A stretch of 28,475 nt of DNA, taken from IMG/VR virus record IMGVR_UViG_3300009528_000511, positions 1 to 28,475 of that record; one strand, 5' to 3'. The notes below the pieces were generated by a model. The model did no database searches, had not been told where the DNA came from, and was given only the letters and a program-made list of their open reading frames with translations. Made by a program: the position numbers and the translations under genes. Shown piece after piece: positions 1 through 5,825 of this stretch. This DNA is from a virus. The stretch's first letter is position 1. The number at the start of each line of letters is the position of its first letter.

Positions 1-76
1 AGTCTACGATCTGCTGTGCAAAAACTGCACAGTAAGAACCTATGTGATTGTTTTTATTAGTATTACTTGTATTCAT
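1..76 (-). CDS. Partial CDS running off the left edge, unknown function
   Basis: An ATG at 76 opens a frame of 25 codons without a stop up to the window edge. It begins MNTSNTNKNNHIGSY and continues CAVFAQQIVD. A GGGAAG sequence five bases upstream could serve as ribosome binding site, and the start overlaps the end of the upstream gene (stop at 63) by 14 bases, as is common here. I do not recognise the product. The hairpin CTGTGCA/TGCACAG at 14-32 lies inside this frame. Confidence 0.5.
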   Translation of the reverse strand, partial: MNTSNTNKNNHIGSYCAVFAQQIVD

Positions 77-302
77 ATCTACTACTTCCCATCACCGAAT
101 TAACCGGATTGAGAGGCGTTAGCCGAACAATTCCTGTTGAATGACTTGTTATATTGTTTAATTTTTTGAACCAAACAACTTGATCTTCTCTTTTTCCAGA
201 CCCATCACAAAAATTACAATTCCCAACGATGGACTCAAAATGCCCGTGAAAAATTTGTTTACCTGCGCCTTTGCAATTAGTGCAAAACTTTTGTTTTATC
301 AT
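63..302 (-). CDS. Small zinc-finger-like protein (two CxxCxGxG motifs)
   Basis: This 79-residue protein has two CxxCxGxG motifs, CTNCKGAG at residues 8-15 and CNFCDGSG at residues 29-36. They resemble one half of the DnaJ cysteine-rich domain, where two such pairs bind one zinc ion. The rest (WFKKLNNITSHSTG onward) has no motif I know. No ribosome binding site precedes the ATG, but the ATG overlaps the TGA of the upstream small gene (ATGA at 299-302), so it is probably translated by coupling. Zinc binding is well supported by the motif; the biological role is unknown. Small CxxCxGxG proteins are common in phages. Confidence 0.75.
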   Translation of the reverse strand: MIKQKFCTNCKGAGKQIFHGHFESIVGNCNFCDGSGKREDQVVWFKKLNNITSHSTGIVRLTPLNPVNSVMGSSRYEYK

Positions 303-475
303 AAACTAAATTCATCAATTAAATATAACAGCCTTATAGTAATATTCCAACACTCTAAACACAGACACGGTTCTACAGACAATCCCAAACACCCGTAATC
401 CTGATCATTACAACAGAATTGAGGCACGTAATCAGGAACCGGCTCTACACATATCATACACTTACTCATACTCAT
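299..475 (-). CDS. Cysteine-rich small protein, probable zinc binder
   Basis: This 58-residue frame starts at ATG 475 (MSMSKCMICV) and ends in TGA overlapping the ATG of the next gene by four bases. It has nine cysteines: C6 and C9, the pair C21-C22, C29, C37, C39 and C42, with CLCLECW near the end. That spacing suggests one or two metal sites. A second in-frame ATG lies two codons in, and no strong ribosome binding site is seen. Its position directly after the methyltransferase (stop at 490), the ATGA overlap and the dense CxxC pattern argue that it is real despite its size. I do not recognise a family. Confidence 0.6.
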   Translation of the reverse strand: MSMSKCMICVEPVPDYVPQFCCNDQDYGCLGLSVEPCLCLECWNITIRLLYLIDEFSL

Positions 476-489
476 GCAGCATCAGTAAC

Positions 490-1272
490 CTAATGCATTT
501 CTGGAATTATTCTTTGAATGGCAATTTCACAATACTCCTTGCTGATATCCACCCCTGTGTAATGTCTGTTATGTTTCTCAGCCATCTTTGGCACTGTGCC
601 ACTGCCCATCAAAGGATCTAGAATCAAATCCCCCGGATTACTCCAGGTGAGAAGGTGGTCTTCTGCTAACTTTTCAGGAAATACAGCAGGATGTTCAAAG
701 GCGATTTTGTCTTTTGAGAAAGTTGCTCCAACATTATATTCCCAAATATTTCCCTTTATTTTTGTTTTTTGTGTTTGACAAACCCAAGGCTCTAACACCC
801 CATCTTCTTTTCTTTGTGTATGAATTTGTATAACCCCAGCATTCACACAATCCACTTTTATTACATTAAATGTTTTTGGTTTTTCTTTTGAAAACACAAA
901 CATATATTCAAATTCCTGCTCATATCTCCTGTGAGTAAGAGGTTTGGTTTTCTTTTTATAAATCATTGTGTCGTACAATTTGAACCCGACTCGTTTAAAA
1001 AATAACGCCTGATAAAAGCTTGTGCCGGTCTCACTCATTTGCACAGAAGCATCCCCTATAACCCAGACAATAACCCCGCCTACCTTTATGACACGGAATA
1101 ATTCATTCACAATACCCTCAAAATTGAAATTATAGCCTTGATAATCTCTTAAACTATCGTAAGGTGGAGAGGTGATCACTAAATCAACACTCTCAGGGGG
1201 CATATCAAGTAGGATTTTCAAGCAATCATCACAGTATAGTTTTCCTAAATCAGTCTCAAAAATCGTTTCCAT
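490..1272 (-). CDS. Orphan DNA methyltransferase, N4/N6 type (probable N4-cytosine)
   Basis: A 260-residue SAM-dependent DNA methyltransferase of the DNA_methylase N-4/N-6 family. The catalytic motif IV, TSPPY at residues 34-38, comes first and the SAM-binding motif I, DPLMGSGT at 219-226 followed by YTGVDIS, comes last, which is the beta-class order. SPPY is typical of N4-cytosine enzymes, while DPPY is more usual for N6-adenine, so N4mC is the likelier product. No restriction endonuclease is adjacent. In phages such orphan enzymes usually protect phage DNA from host restriction. The ATG directly follows the TAG of the upstream gene, which suggests coupling. The target sequence cannot be read from the gene. 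Confidence 0.93.
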   Translation of the reverse strand: METIFETDLGKLYCDDCLKILLDMPPESVDLVITSPPYDSLRDYQGYNFNFEGIVNELFRVIKVGGVIVWVIGDASVQMSETGTSFYQALFFKRVGFKLYDTMIYKKKTKPLTHRRYEQEFEYMFVFSKEKPKTFNVIKVDCVNAGVIQIHTQRKEDGVLEPWVCQTQKTKIKGNIWEYNVGATFSKDKIAFEHPAVFPEKLAEDHLLTWSNPGDLILDPLMGSGTVPKMAEKHNRHYTGVDISKEYCEIAIQRIIPEMH

Positions 1273-2166
1273 CTACGCCGCCCTTGCCGACGGACACCAG
1301 GCATGTAATTTCTTAAAACACCCACAAGATTGAGAAGCGCCATTCTTCAAATTAACATCCAATATAGGTGATTGATTGCCACACCTGCACTCACATAACC
1401 AAATTGCATGACGGCCTTTATCCCGGCCAAGGAATTTAGTCACCATCCAATACCCAAATCTCATCCCCACAAGGTCTTGTTTAGGGTATTTTCCCCACTT
1501 ATGGGGTTTGTTGATGGTGTGTGTCCTTTTTAACCCTGTAAGCCATTTTTCAGTTAAAATAACGGGGATTTTATTATCTTTTAGACAGAGGTATTCATTC
1601 TCACCACTTACATTTACTCCATGAAAGCCAACTACCTGTATTGAGGTTGTCCCGAACTCACTGTACTCGTGACCTGTGAGATCTGTTTTATTCTGAGAAG
1701 TGAACGTATTGAGGGAGACATCCCCTAAATAACACTTACTGCCTATTAGCGTGATGTCCGGGAACCGTCGTTTAAGAGATTTGAAACACCCACAGGATTT
1801 GGATTTACCTGTTTTCAGACTCGTATCCGGTACAAGGGCCAGAGAACCACAAGCGCATTTACACAACCAAACAGGTTCCCGGGCTTTGTTTCGACCAACG
1901 TATTTGAGGACTTCCCAACGCCCAAACCAGCTACCCGCCAAGTCTCCCCCAGGGTACTTTCCTTCCCTATAGCGGGTTTTGAGTTTGGTTATTCTAACTT
2001 GTTTTTGTAGGTAATTTTCAGTTAGGATAATCTCTCTACCATCTCTTATGCAAAGGTATTCCTGTTCACTATCTACATTTAACACGTGAGGATTGATTAC
2101 TAAAATTTGAATCCCATGTTCATTGTATTCCCGGCCTGTGAGGTTGTTTTTTATTTTAGTCGGCAT
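1273..2166 (-). CDS. Tandemly duplicated WLCxCxCG...SCGC protein, putative nucleic-acid binder
   Basis: This 297-residue protein consists of two copies of a unit of about 120 residues (roughly 9-130 and 163-285). Each begins with LTGxEY, has a GKYPxxDL segment, and ends with WLCxCxCG, a spacer and SCGCFK. The cysteines are C102/C104/C106 with C125/C127, and C258/C260/C262 with C281/C283. Similar WxCxCxCG...SCGC modules occur in phage proteins near HNH and AP2-type endonucleases and probably bind zinc. No catalytic HNH residues are seen here. The start is set at ATG 2166 (MPTKIK) because AAAGGA lies five bases upstream. The longer frame to 2265 would run through the promoter at 2212-2240. It is the first gene of the operon. 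Confidence 0.8.
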   Translation of the reverse strand: MPTKIKNNLTGREYNEHGIQILVINPHVLNVDSEQEYLCIRDGREIILTENYLQKQVRITKLKTRYREGKYPGGDLAGSWFGRWEVLKYVGRNKAREPVWLCKCACGSLALVPDTSLKTGKSKSCGCFKSLKRRFPDITLIGSKCYLGDVSLNTFTSQNKTDLTGHEYSEFGTTSIQVVGFHGVNVSGENEYLCLKDNKIPVILTEKWLTGLKRTHTINKPHKWGKYPKQDLVGMRFGYWMVTKFLGRDKGRHAIWLCECRCGNQSPILDVNLKNGASQSCGCFKKLHAWCPSARAA

Positions 2167-2211
2167 TTTCATCCTTTGAATATGAGTGTACAAATTACAT
2201 TCTTTGGTAAA

Positions 2212-2240
2212 AGTATACAAAATGAGTTTGAACATGTCAA
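2212..2240 (-). promoter_or_regulatory. Consensus sigma70 promoter for the 2166-to-left operon
   Basis: Read on the minus strand, TTGACA (2240-2235), a 17-base spacer and TATACT (2217-2212) give a -35 box at full consensus and a -10 box matching five of six positions. The expected start of transcription is about 2205, some 40 bases before the ATG at 2166. Both boxes and the spacer length match the other long-operon promoter at 25410-25438, as does the TTTTG just before the -10 box. Confidence 0.8.
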
Positions 2241-2462
2241 GAAAAATTTTTGGAAATGTACACAAAGATTATACTAATCAATATTCCCTATCCTTGTATT
2301 ATAAGGTATACATATATATCCGCAATTTATCAGACACATATAACTTATTGATTTCATTAAACTAAAACACATTTTACCATACTGGCTAACGTACATGATT
2401 TTTTAACACACTGCTAAATAGAAATCAAATAACTACTTGTTTTTGTGAATATAATAAATAAA

Positions 2463-2541
2463 AGCCCTGTGGGTAACTAAAGTTAGGACAAGGACATAAC
2501 CCTCTGTTATTGTTAGTAGTCGAAAATTTTACCCACAGGCT
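2463..2541. ncRNA. Candidate structured RNA or long inverted repeat
   Basis: GCCCTGTGGGTAA at the left pairs with TTACCCACAGGC at the right, giving about 12 base pairs with one bulge and enclosing roughly 50 bases. Inside, ATAAC-AGAGG-GTTAT (minus strand) forms a second small hairpin. On the minus strand the outer stem is followed by TTTTATTTATT, so it could also end transcription. It lies between a terminator and a promoter, not inside a gene. No known RNA family is recognised. Confidence 0.35.
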
Positions 2542-2664
2542 GAGATTATTCCTTAATTATTTGTAAATTGTTGTTTACCATTAAATTACGTATTTGTAAC
2601 TCCCTTTTATATGTTGTTTTTAAAGCACTAAAACAATTTAGGTTGATTAGGACTTTTTTGGCAT

Positions 2665-2694
2665 TTTTCAGTCTTTTTCAGTCTTTTTCAGTGA
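2665..2694. repeat. 10-bp direct repeats TTTTTCAGTC
   Basis: TTTTTCAGTC occurs twice in a row, followed by TTTTTCAGTG, with a period of exactly 10 bp, about one helical turn. Such phased repeats can be binding sites for an initiator or a regulator. No cognate protein can be assigned. Confidence 0.5.
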
Positions 2695-2767
2695 TTTTTA
2701 GAACAAAAAAAAAGTGTGACAGTCGACTAGTTGATTCTCACTTTTGACTGATTTTTGCCGTTTTAGG

Positions 2768-2808
2768 GAAAAAAAAATCCCTTATATATAGTATATATAT
2801 ATAAGGGA
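2768..2808 (-). terminator. Rho-independent terminator of the 3930-2844 operon
   Basis: On the minus strand CCCTTATATATA pairs with TATATATAAGGG, a stem of 12 base pairs around a short loop, followed directly by A and a run of nine T. It lies 36 bases after the stop of the last gene of this small operon (2844). Confidence 0.8.
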
Positions 2809-2843
2809 AAATTTCTCCACCAAATTGAGAGGTTGAGTTTGTT

Positions 2844-3188
2844 CTACCCTATAGTTGTGGTTGAGTTATGCCCAATCATCGCTATAATTGCTATCTGCCT
2901 AAGCGCTTCCCTTAACCCCGTAACTAGACCACGTTCAGGTGTCTCTATGTCCTTTAGTATTCTGTTACTCAAGACAACTGCCAATGCACTGAGCCGGATA
3001 CTGTCAAGTGAATGCCAATTATAAGTTTCTGGGAATTCCGGATTGAAGCTCATTTTACCTCCTTGCTTTTCTATTGTTGTTAATCTCTCTTCTATTGTTG
3101 CTAACCTCTTTTCAAGTATTTTAAGTTTAGTTATTATTTGAACGTGACTTATTTTTATTGGGGCATCCTTATACAAATTCTCACACAT
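2844..3188 (-). CDS. Small coiled-coil protein, unknown function
   Basis: This 114-residue protein begins MCENLYKDAP at ATG 3188, ten bases after a strong AAGGAGGT. A TTG farther upstream (3212) is rejected because it precedes that site. Residues about 18-42 (KLKILEKRLATIEERLTTIE) form a heptad-like coiled coil. The second half (LDSIRLSALAVVLSNRILKDI and REALRQIAIIAMIG) is helical. A second strong AAGGAGGT lies four bases before the internal ATG at 3053 (MSFNPEF), so a 69-residue short form lacking the coiled coil may also be made. No family recognised. Last gene of its operon, followed by a terminator. Confidence 0.7.
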   Translation of the reverse strand: MCENLYKDAPIKISHVQIITKLKILEKRLATIEERLTTIEKQGGKMSFNPEFPETYNWHSLDSIRLSALAVVLSNRILKDIETPERGLVTGLREALRQIAIIAMIGHNSTTTIG

Positions 3189-3232
3189 AATACAAATTAC
3201 CTCCTTATTCAAAAAATTTGGGTTTGTGTATG

Positions 3233-3430
3233 TTAGATTTTATCCTTTACTTTTAATAGTAGTTTGTATTCTTTTTCAGACAAAGAGAACACAAAATTGC
3301 CTCCATCAGAATAGGTTTTTTCACCATAACTTTCACTTAGGCTATCATCCACATCCAAACAACCAATAACAGTGTTTAGCGTAAAACTTAAAATACAAAT
3401 TTCCGGAATTGTTAATGTTAATCTTGGCAT
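3233..3430 (-). CDS. Hypothetical small acidic protein
   Basis: A 65-residue product with ATG at 3430 and a good GAGGT ribosome binding site six bases upstream. The N-terminal half (ICILSFTLNTVIGCLDVDD) is hydrophobic and helical. The C-terminal half (FVFSLSEKEYKLLLKVKDKI) looks like a strand and helix. No motif is recognised. It lies between two other small genes of the same strand with short gaps, as expected for a phage accessory operon. Confidence 0.6.
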   Translation of the reverse strand: MPRLTLTIPEICILSFTLNTVIGCLDVDDSLSESYGEKTYSDGGNFVFSLSEKEYKLLLKVKDKI

Positions 3431-3485
3431 CTTCTTACCTCACGGAATTGAGAAGTTATTTAAAATACAAACTTATGATAACCTC

Positions 3486-3710
3486 TCAAACCACCTTCAA
3501 TGTTATATCCTCTTGGATAGCACAACAATTTGGAGAACCGCTAAATCGAGTTCCTATTAATGTAATTTCACCAATCACTATGGTTACATTATCCCCTTCA
3601 ACTGATTTGACTACACCCCATAGTTCAACTACATCAAGGGGCTGTAGTTTGCGGTTTAACGGCCTAGACACCGGTGATGTAACCGGTGATATAGCTACTC
3701 TGTTTACCAT
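3486..3710 (-). CDS. Hypothetical small beta-rich protein
   Basis: A 74-residue product rich in valine and isoleucine in an alternating pattern (VVELWGVVKSVEGDNVTIVIGEITLIGTRF), which suggests a small beta barrel. KSVEGDNVTIVI in particular resembles an OB- or SH3-like fold, although this is inference. The ATG at 3710 is eleven bases after GGGAGGA and directly follows three in-frame stop codons. It lies 22 bases after the stop of the previous gene. No family recognised. Confidence 0.6.
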   Translation of the reverse strand: MVNRVAISPVTSPVSRPLNRKLQPLDVVELWGVVKSVEGDNVTIVIGEITLIGTRFSGSPNCCAIQEDITLKVV

Positions 3711-3732
3711 TTATCATCATTTCCTCCCTGGA

Positions 3733-3930
3733 TTAGTTGATTTTCATACCATCTTCTTTGATTATGTACCAGCCGTAATTCAGATCTACAAAAATGTTAT
3801 TGAAACTCACCGCTACCTGGTTTGTTTTTAATGTCCGGGCAGCTTGCAACAAGGTTAATTTTTTAAAATTATTAATCACTATTTTAGAGGGTATTCTCTT
3901 GGGGCCGGTTAAAACTGTATATTTTTTCAT
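3733..3930 (-). CDS. Hypothetical small basic protein, first gene of its operon
   Basis: A 65-residue, lysine-rich product (MKKYTVLTGPKRIPSKIVIN) with ATG at 3930 and GAGGGA nine bases upstream. The segment NNFKKLTLLQAARTLKTNQ is helical and the end (NYGWYIIKEDGMKIN) is strand-like. No family recognised. It is the promoter-proximal gene of the small minus-strand operon, reading away from the shared control region. A TATAAT at 3975-3970 (minus strand) is a possible -10 box, without a clear -35. Confidence 0.6.
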   Translation of the reverse strand: MKKYTVLTGPKRIPSKIVINNFKKLTLLQAARTLKTNQVAVSFNNIFVDLNYGWYIIKEDGMKIN

Positions 3931-4197
3931 TTTTTTAATCCCTCATTCAAAGGTTTGGGTTTCTGTCTTATTATATATGCAAATTGAATACCAGGTTGTA
4001 TACTTTTTTAATTGTGTAATGGTGTGCATATTTTACAGGGGGTTTACAGAGAATAGCCTGTATGTTGTTAGTGGCAATCCATCAGGGTGGAATTGTGTAA
4101 TTATTTGCAGCAATTGTAAGCGGTTTGCATACTCTATATAATGGTGGAGGTACTTTGTGTAAAATGTATACATTTGGCTTAGTATTAATTGGTAGTG

Positions 4198-4227
4198 TTT
4201 ACAGTAACTAAGAGGAGATTGTATACT
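4198..4227 (+). promoter_or_regulatory. Sigma70-like promoter with GTATAC pair
   Basis: TTTACA (4198-4203), an 18-base spacer and TATACT (4222-4227) form a reasonable sigma70 promoter reading toward the plus-strand operon, with a leader of more than 200 bases. The -10 box is part of TTGTATAC, which is mirrored by GTATACAA at 4242-4249, so a dimeric repressor could bind across the start site. Confidence 0.5.
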
Positions 4228-4380
4228 TTTTATACTGCAGTGTATACAAATTACACAATATTAGTAATAGTTTGTGGGTTGATTAACGAGTGTGGTTTCC
4301 AAAAAGTTTTAGAAGGGCTTGTAAGGGGCTGTTGTCACTGACATGAGAAATGACTAAGAATTATGGAAAATAGTTCAGTA

Positions 4381-4398
4381 TTGGCACTGCACTTGCAA
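4381..4398 (+). promoter_or_regulatory. Sigma54 (RpoN) type -24/-12 promoter
   Basis: TTGGCACTGCACTTGCAA matches the sigma54 consensus TGGCACG-N4-TTGCW at every defined position except one (T for G after TGGCAC). The invariant GG (4383-4384) and GC (4395-4396) are ten bases apart, as required. Transcription would start near 4408, about 40 bases before the ATG at 4448. The inverted repeat at 4333-4343 lies about 70 bases upstream and might be an activator site. An overlapping TTGGCA-N17-TATATA is a weaker sigma70 alternative for the same site. Confidence 0.6.
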
Positions 4399-4447
4399 TA
4401 CTATATATACAGATGACACACACAAACCCTTAATAAGGAGAAGGAAA

Positions 4448-4699
4448 ATGGAAAAATTAATCAATAAAGACCAAAAAGCAAGTGAAAATTTTTGTAGAGG
4501 CGCCGAGGAAGCATTAAGAACCCCAAACCCTGCAGGTAGAAGAGTAAAGATATACTCTAAAGAAATGGGGAGAGTAATAGAGGGTATTGAAAAGATTGAA
4601 AAACTCCCAAGTGGAAAAGAAGTATTAAGGGTTTATCACGCAGGGATATATGAAACATACAAATTATTTAGAGGGGAAAAACCAGAATACGTAATATAA
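4448..4699 (+). CDS. Hypothetical small protein, first gene of the plus-strand array
   Basis: An 83-residue product with ATG at 4448 and AAGGAGAAGGA directly upstream. The first half is charged and helical (EKLINKDQKASENFCRGAEE). The second half (RVIEGIEKIEKLPSGKEVLRVYHAG) looks like a small beta sheet, perhaps a compact beta-barrel fold (inference). No family recognised. It is the first gene after the sigma54-like promoter. Unlike most later genes of the array it lacks the hairpin leader. Confidence 0.65.
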   Translation: MEKLINKDQKASENFCRGAEEALRTPNPAGRRVKIYSKEMGRVIEGIEKIEKLPSGKEVLRVYHAGIYETYKLFRGEKPEYVI

Positions 4700-4725
4700 A
4701 ATAACAAATTCAAGGAGATTTTGAG

Positions 4726-5151
4726 ATGAATGAGAATCAAAAATTATATCAAACAATATTTAAAGCGCTGAATACTGAAAATAAAAACGGAATACAACAA
4801 TGGGTAGTGCAATGGACAGTCTCCGAGATAGAAGATGTTTTCGGGTGGTTGGCTGAAAAATTTGAGCCGGAAGATGAATTGGTGGTTACTATTGAAAAAA
4901 ATAAAGAGTGGGAGGAAGGCAAGTTTTTGGGATATGAATATATTTTTGAATTATCAAACCCTACACCAGATGATTTCGGCGAAAGACATACAATAATTAG
5001 AGAAGCCATAAAAATTGATCCTGACGTAAACAGTACATGGAAGGAATTTGCAGAAACCATAAAGACAGATGATGAAGAAAACCCAAACAGCGGGAGCGAT
5101 CCCGCCGCAAGAGGAGATATAGGAAATGGAGGGATTGAAGATGAATTGTAA
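4726..5151 (+). CDS. Hypothetical acidic protein with repeat-derived C-terminus
   Basis: A 141-residue acidic protein starting at ATG 4726 after AAGGAGATTTTGAG. The body (QQWVVQWTVSEIEDVFGWLAEKF, then DELVVTIEKNKEWEEGKFLGYEYIFEL) has an alpha/beta character, and small, very acidic phage proteins can act as DNA mimics, although nothing here proves that. The last 21 or so residues (from about NSGSDPAARGDIGN) are encoded by the first copy of the hairpin/RBS repeat that serves the next gene. The C-terminus is therefore either read-through of a regulatory element or a recent extension. No family recognised. Confidence 0.65.
   Translation: MNENQKLYQTIFKALNTENKNGIQQWVVQWTVSEIEDVFGWLAEKFEPEDELVVTIEKNKEWEEGKFLGYEYIFELSNPTPDDFGERHTIIREAIKIDPDVNSTWKEFAETIKTDDEENPNSGSDPAARGDIGNGGIEDEL
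5090..5120 (+). promoter_or_regulatory. Hairpin/RBS module, copy 1
   Basis: GCGGGA-GCGA-TCCCGC (5090-5105) forms a six-pair stem with a GNRA tetraloop. It is followed by GCAAGAGGAGATAT, the ribosome binding site for the gene at 5126. This copy lies inside the end of the previous coding region. Confidence 0.75.
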
Positions 5152-5332
5152 TCCTAACAGTGGTCTACGACCGCAGGATTTCTGCAAATTAATTAACAAT
5201 GAAAAATGTCCTTACACTGTCGAAGAAAGGATGTGTAATAAAGGATGGACATGTCCTTATTTTGAGAAAATTTTGAGAAAATGGAAGGTGAGAATAAATG
5301 AAAAAACAGACCTTAAAGCAATGGTTTATTGA
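5126..5332 (+). CDS. Small cysteine-rich protein
   Basis: A 68-residue product. ATG 5126 lies nine bases after GAGGAG of the first hairpin/RBS module, the same spacing as in the later modules, so it is preferred over ATG 5141. It overlaps the end of the previous gene by 26 bases. Five cysteines lie at C8, C20, C28, C37 and C43 (CPYTVEERMCNKGWTCPYF), a pattern that could bind zinc. The tail is basic (EKILRKWKVRINEKTDLK). No family recognised. Confidence 0.6.
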   Translation: MEGLKMNCNPNSGLRPQDFCKLINNEKCPYTVEERMCNKGWTCPYFEKILRKWKVRINEKTDLKAMVY

Positions 5333-5381
5333 AGAATTTGGTAAAACTGAAAAACAAATTAAATTAGAAAAAGGGATTTAG
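5298..5381 (+). CDS. Possible 27-residue small ORF
   Basis: An ATG at 5298 with AAGGTGAG seven bases upstream opens a short lysine-rich frame (MKKQTLKQWFIEEFGKT...) ending in TAG at 5381. It overlaps the previous gene by 35 bases. It may be a true micropeptide or a decayed remnant of a longer array gene. The next 120 bases to 5501 hold no further gene, only the second hairpin/RBS module. Confidence 0.3.
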   Translation: MKKQTLKQWFIEEFGKTEKQIKLEKGI

Positions 5382-5465
5382 AAGTAGCCAAATTGTGTAA
5401 AAATATAAATGAATATTTATCCCATTCATATAGAATTTAGTTTTTTTTTATAACCAATAAGTCAG

Positions 5466-5498
5466 GGCGGGAGTGATCTCGCCGTAAGAGGAGATATT
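5466..5498 (+). promoter_or_regulatory. Hairpin/RBS module, copy 2
   Basis: GGCGGGA-GTGA-TCTCGCC (5466-5483) is a seven-pair stem. The one stem change relative to the consensus turns a G-C into a G-U pair, and the loop change keeps the GNRA pattern, so the structure is conserved over the sequence. GTAAGAGGAGATAT follows, then ATG at 5502. Confidence 0.75.
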
Positions 5499-5501
5499 GA
5501 G

Positions 5502-5786
5502 ATGAAAAAAATTGAAGATAATGATTTTGAACATGAAGATTTTGAAGAATATTGCGGACAAATAGAGGTGACATGGAATGGTGGAGAAAAAACAATAGAA
5601 AAAGTTGAAAAAGTTAATTCTCCTGTAAATGACCCTATGTCTCCGGAAGATGATTACCATGTGCAATTAGTGTTAGAAGCTGAGGAATGGATTGGCTGTT
5701 CTCCAATGATCTTTTGGATTTATGACAATCCACAAGACACAGACTGTGTTGAGGGAAAATGGAGATGCAATAAAATAATTAACTAA
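5502..5786 (+). CDS. Hypothetical acidic protein of the hairpin-led array
   Basis: A 94-residue, strongly acidic product (KKIEDNDFEHEDFEEYCGQI) starting at ATG 5502, eight bases after GAGGAG of hairpin module 2. The middle (VTWNGGEKTIEKVEKV) and the later part (YHVQLVLEAEEWIGCSPMIFWIYD) look like strands of a small beta-rich domain. Three cysteines are scattered. No family recognised. The acidity, small size and array context fit host-takeover or anti-defence proteins, which is inference only. Confidence 0.6.
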   Translation: MKKIEDNDFEHEDFEEYCGQIEVTWNGGEKTIEKVEKVNSPVNDPMSPEDDYHVQLVLEAEEWIGCSPMIFWIYDNPQDTDCVEGKWRCNKIIN

Positions 5787-5791
5787 TAACT

Positions 5792-5820
5792 GGGAACGAT
5801 CCCGCCACAAGAGGAGATAT
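5792..5820 (+). promoter_or_regulatory. Hairpin/RBS module, copy 3 (shortened stem)
   Basis: GGGA-ACGA-TCCC (5792-5803) keeps the core of the hairpin but the left arm lacks the outer GGC. ACAAGAGGAGATAT follows, with ATG at 5826. Confidence 0.65.
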
Positions 5821-5825
5821 TAATA

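Larger units (their letters stand above)
2266..2843. other. AT-rich gene-free stretch with repeats and hairpins
   Basis: No convincing gene is seen in these 578 bases. From right to left they hold a terminator (2768-2808), a hairpin with arms AAAAGTG and CACTTTT near 2710-2746, 10-bp direct repeats (2665-2694) and a long inverted repeat (2463-2541). The left part (2280-2460) is very AT-rich with GGTATACAT at 2303. The combination of AT-richness, direct repeats and palindromes resembles a replication origin or a regulatory hub, but nothing here proves either. Confidence 0.5.
3931..4447. other. Divergent control region between minus and plus operons
   Basis: These 517 bases separate the minus-strand gene starting at 3930 from the plus-strand gene starting at 4448. 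They contain four GTATAC-centred words (3998, 4167, 4221, 4243), including the palindrome AAATGTATACATTT (4163-4176) and the inverted pair TTGTATAC/GTATACAA (4219-4249). They also hold a sigma70-like promoter, a sigma54-like promoter and the perfect inverted repeat TGTCA-C-TGACA (4333-4343). An open frame crosses the left part on the plus strand, but it is antisense to a better gene and has no ribosome binding site. Confidence 0.65.

Noticed and set aside
14-32. Hairpin CTGTGCA-AAAAC-TGCACAG as a terminator
   Set aside because: It lies inside an open frame starting at 76 and has no T-run on either side.
490-1272. Restriction-modification pair
   Set aside because: No nuclease-like gene adjoins the methyltransferase. 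The neighbours are cysteine-motif proteins without catalytic residues.
2166-2265. Longer start for the duplicated cysteine protein
   Set aside because: It would pass through a consensus promoter, and ATG 2166 has its own ribosome binding site.
3409-3831. 140-codon plus-strand frame
   Set aside because: It lies opposite small genes with good ribosome binding sites and has no recognisable domain.
3794-4141. 115-codon plus-strand frame
   Set aside because: It is antisense to the 3733-3930 gene, has no ribosome binding site and runs through the control region.
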